A stretch of 5,413 nt of DNA from the NCBI GenBank assembly GCA_018821745.1, contig JAHJLU010000762.1, forward strand, positions 1 through 5,413, in the 5' to 3' direction. Below, one piece after another: positions 4,850 through 5,413 of this stretch. Origin of the DNA: Myxococcota bacterium. GTDB lineage: Bacteria; Myxococcota_A; Polyangia; HGW-17. Numbering within the stretch: position 1 is the stretch's first letter; every line of letters starts with the position of its first letter. The translations under genes were made by a program, and so were the position numbers. The notes beneath the pieces were generated by a model, which saw nothing but the letters and a program-made list of their open reading frames with translations, was not told the DNA's origin and ran no database searches.

Positions 4850-5413
4850 GTGGTGAGTGAGAGAACAGTTCGCTCGTATCTTCAGACCTGGCTGCCCCGT
4901 CTGGTGGGGATTGCCATTCTCTTTTACATTTTGCATCGCATTGGCCTTAAGACCCCCAAAGAATTGCTGGGTCGTCTGGGCCTCCCCGCCTTTTTCGGTA
5001 TCCTGCTCCTCAACATCCCCCATATCACCTTCAAGGCCCTAAGGTGGAAGACCCTCGTTGACCGCAGGAGCTCCGGCTATTCCTTTTTGCACGCACTGCA
5101 TGCATATTTTGCGGGGATAGCCCTGGGGATTGTCACACCCGGGAGAGCAGGAGAGTTTTTCCGGGCCATGTTCCCCGTGAGAGCGCACCTCATGTCATTG
5201 TCCTCGTCACTGGCCATGGTGCTCTGTGACAGAATCTATGACCTGGGGTTCCTGCTGACCCTGTCGTTCATCGCGACGCTTTGGGTCATCCCGGGCTATG
5301 CTCCCGTGCTGGCTGCCCTATGCTTCTTTTCAGGGGCCCTGCTGTTTCTCATTTTCCAAAAAAAAATAGACGGGCTCTTTTTGAGGATGGTCCGGCGATG
5401 GAGAATAACCCCG
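4850..5413 (+). CDS. YbhN/LPG-synthase-TM-like flippase-family membrane protein, 3'-truncated
   Basis: The first 188 residues of a multi-pass membrane protein, cut by the window end; family members usually have about 300-340. Family signatures are FKALRWKTLV at 61-70, the SFLHALHAYFAGIALG helix at 78-93, TPGRAGEFFRA at 96-106 and CDRIYDLG at 126-133. Hydrophobic helices appear at about 18-31, 46-60, 79-96, 121-125 onward, 133-152 and 156-175. Proteins of this fold (YbhN/AglD2-like, and the membrane part of MprF) are thought to move or handle lipids or lipid-linked sugars; the substrate here is unknown. The frame opens after a TGA at 4838, and no ATG exists near the N-terminus, so the start is GTG at 4850 or 4853; the ribosome site (GGAT, 4843-4846) is weak. 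It follows the RseC-family stop by 17-20 nt and likely shares its transcript. Confidence 0.87.
   Translation, partial: MVSERTVRSYLQTWLPRLVGIAILFYILHRIGLKTPKELLGRLGLPAFFGILLLNIPHITFKALRWKTLVDRRSSGYSFLHALHAYFAGIALGIVTPGRAGEFFRAMFPVRAHLMSLSSSLAMVLCDRIYDLGFLLTLSFIATLWVIPGYAPVLAALCFFSGALLFLIFQKKIDGLFLRMVRRWRITP

Noticed and set aside
1..5413. Search for CRISPR arrays, tRNA or rRNA genes, insertion sequences, attachment sites and riboswitches.
   Set aside because: Nearly all of the window is coding, the longest gaps are 81 and 86 nt, and none of the spacers shows repeat arrays, cloverleaf elements, transposase genes or conserved riboswitch cores.

Overview
The window is a compact, moderately GC-rich bacterial chromosome segment. 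It holds eight recognisable protein genes plus very short spacers, and no RNA genes, mobile elements, repeats arrays or CRISPR. Gene content (single-domain MetF, peptide deformylase, an RseC-family membrane protein, FKBP isomerase, a YbhN-type membrane protein) fits a Gram-negative, probably anaerobic bacterium. Desulfobacterota/Deltaproteobacteria would suit, but this is inference from gene types only; no taxonomic marker is present.

Left block (2-2435, + strand): the 3' part of a nitrilase-superfamily amidohydrolase, then metF (5,10-methylenetetrahydrofolate reductase), an HDDC2/YfbR-like HD-domain nucleotidase and a small cytoplasmic FKBP-type prolyl isomerase. Spacing is 21 nt, 8 nt and a 4-nt ATGA overlap, so this looks like one operon whose promoter lies upstream of the window. 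The functions are one-carbon metabolism, nucleotide housekeeping and protein folding; they do not form one obvious pathway.

Middle (2447-2944, - strand): a complete peptide deformylase gene, convergent with the FKBP gene (11 nt between stop codons) and divergent from a NUDIX hydrolase. The 81-nt divergent spacer (2945-3025) carries an AT-rich hexamer that could serve as the -10 element in both directions, and a small inverted repeat.

Right block (3026-5413, + strand): a NUDIX hydrolase of the ADP-ribose pyrophosphatase type with a GTG start, an 86-nt gap, a cytoplasmic TPR protein, an RseC/MucC-family two-helix membrane protein overlapping it by ATGA, and the 5' part of a YbhN/LPG-synthase-TM-like integral membrane protein cut by the window end. 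The last three look like one transcription unit dealing with the cell envelope or membrane redox, though no soxR, rpoE, rse or rsx/rnf gene is visible here.

No clearly undescribed system is seen. The points most worth a second look are the TPR-RseC-YbhN unit with its extra cysteines, the deformylase motif variants and isolated position, and the archaeal-like nitrilase next to metF.
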